In this document: positions 4,986 through 5,626 of the stretch, piece after piece
Numbering within the stretch: position 1 is the first letter of the stretch
How the letters are laid out: the number at the start of each line of letters is the position of its first letter
Assembly: GCA_937891905.1 (NCBI GenBank)
Contig: CALATT010000097.1
Location: forward strand, 1 to 5,626
Direction: 5' to 3'
From: an uncultured Bacteroidales bacterium
GTDB lineage: Bacteria; Bacteroidota; Bacteroidia; Bacteroidales; Paludibacteraceae
DNA: 5,626 nucleotides
The notes under the pieces: model-generated
What the model was told of the DNA's origin: nothing
What the model saw: the letters and a program-made list of their open reading frames with translations, nothing else
Database searches by the model: none
Program-made: the position numbers and the translations under genes

Positions 4986-5626
4986 ATGAATATAAATTTT
5001 CAAATTCATTATCGTGCCGAGTACGGTCAGACATTATGTGTGATTGAGACTCGCGAGTCTATCCTTGGATGGACAGAACAATCACCTCTTCCATTGCATT
5101 GTCAGGGAACAGATTTTTGGTCTGCTAATGTGCCTGTGAGCGATTTTGCAGGTAGCATTGAGTATAAATATGCTATCCGTTTGCAAGATGGCGGTTATAT
5201 CTACGAGGCAGGCGAGCCACGCACCTTGGTTCTCAAGACGAGTGATAAAGACCTCATCGTTCGCGATGCATGGCAGGCGAGCACCTATGAGGATAGTTTC
5301 TATACGACAGCTTTCCTGAAGTCTCTTTTCTTGCGCCAAAAGCCAGCTAAGATAAAAGCGGCTAAGGGTAATGTGCGTTTCTCTATTGATTTGCCACAAA
5401 TACTGCCTACGCAGGGTGTGGCTATTGTAGGCAACTGCCCTGAGTTAGGGGATTGGAATGCAGATAATAAGCTCATTCTGAGCGATGCAGAGTTCCCAGT
5501 ATGGAAAGGTGATATCATGGTTAAATCACAAGATATCATTGAGTATAAATACCTCATCTTTGACCTCAAGACGGGCGCTACTGTAGATATGGAGTGGGGT
5601 GAGAACCGTCAGATCTGGGGTGTGGA
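4986..5626 (+). CDS. malQ: 4-alpha-glucanotransferase (amylomaltase), N-terminal part with two CBM20 domains; 3' truncated
   Basis: The frame is open from the ATG at 4986 to the window end, giving 213 residues with no stop. Two starch-binding CBM20-like modules are visible. The first (about 3-95) has 'ESILGWTEQSPLPL', 'DFWSANVPV' and 'IEYKYAIRLQDGG'. The second (about 129-213) has the hallmark 'VAIVGNCPELGDWN', 'FPVWKGDI' and 'IIEYKYLIFD'. Tandem N-terminal CBM20 domains are typical of the DPE2-like amylomaltases of Bacteroidota and plants, in which a GH77 catalytic domain follows; here that would begin outside the window. The enzyme moves alpha-1,4-glucan segments between maltodextrins or glycogen in the cytosol, and the absence of a signal peptide agrees. 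The gene has its own promoter 59 bp downstream of the flippase-like gene. The main uncertainty is that the GH77 domain is not seen; another CBM20-bearing GH13/GH77 enzyme is less likely. Confidence 0.85.
   Translation, partial: MNINFQIHYRAEYGQTLCVIETRESILGWTEQSPLPLHCQGTDFWSANVPVSDFAGSIEYKYAIRLQDGGYIYEAGEPRTLVLKTSDKDLIVRDAWQASTYEDSFYTTAFLKSLFLRQKPAKIKAAKGNVRFSIDLPQILPTQGVAIVGNCPELGDWNADNKLILSDAEFPVWKGDIMVKSQDIIEYKYLIFDLKTGATVDMEWGENRQIWGV

Noticed and set aside
4741..5034. Minus-strand frames across the flippase-like/malQ junction
   Set aside because: They overlap the end of one real gene, a clear promoter and the start of malQ. The sequences look like low-complexity shadows.

Overview
The window reads as a chromosomal segment of a Bacteroidales bacterium (phylum Bacteroidota). 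Three near-perfect matches to the Bacteroidota vegetative promoter (TTTG, 20-bp spacer, TAnnTTTG), the lack of Shine-Dalgarno sequences, a helix-hairpin-helix/outer-membrane-barrel protein and a 4-alpha-glucanotransferase with two N-terminal starch-binding domains all point this way. Family or genus cannot be fixed from the sequence. I see no RNA gene, CRISPR array, insertion sequence or integrase.

Layout. Positions 2-247 hold the C-terminal end of a surface or membrane protein that begins outside the window. A 63-bp gap with a 7-bp tandem repeat follows. Next is a secreted 488-residue multidomain protein (311-1777) with a signal peptide and a short conserved-looking C-terminal tail. It converges on a minus-strand gene (3821 down to 1854) across a 76-bp gap filled with 9-bp repeats. 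The minus-strand gene encodes an exported HhH-domain protein whose remainder looks like an outer-membrane beta-barrel. It diverges from a polytopic membrane protein of the lysylphosphatidylglycerol-synthase-TM/flippase-like family (3890-4927). That gene is followed by the start of malQ (4986 to the window end), which has its own promoter overlapping the end of the flippase-like gene.

The genes do not form one obvious pathway. The left pair are envelope or secreted proteins, the HhH-barrel is an outer-membrane protein of unknown role, the flippase-like protein is an inner-membrane protein, and MalQ is a cytosolic enzyme of maltodextrin and glycogen metabolism. No complete new defence or mobile system is visible.

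Two kinds of structure go beyond ordinary gene content. First, the divergent promoters between the HhH-barrel and flippase-like genes are arranged as an almost symmetric 56-bp dyad. A perfect 16-bp palindrome supplies both -33 elements, and identical 8-bp outer arms carry both TTTGTGCC ends, so the two promoters should exclude each other. Second, short tandem repeats are dense: units of 7, 9, 11 and 21 bp occur at six places in 5.6 kb. Three lie in the flippase-like gene. One of these, an 11-bp unit, would shift the reading frame if a copy were gained or lost, as a contingency locus would.
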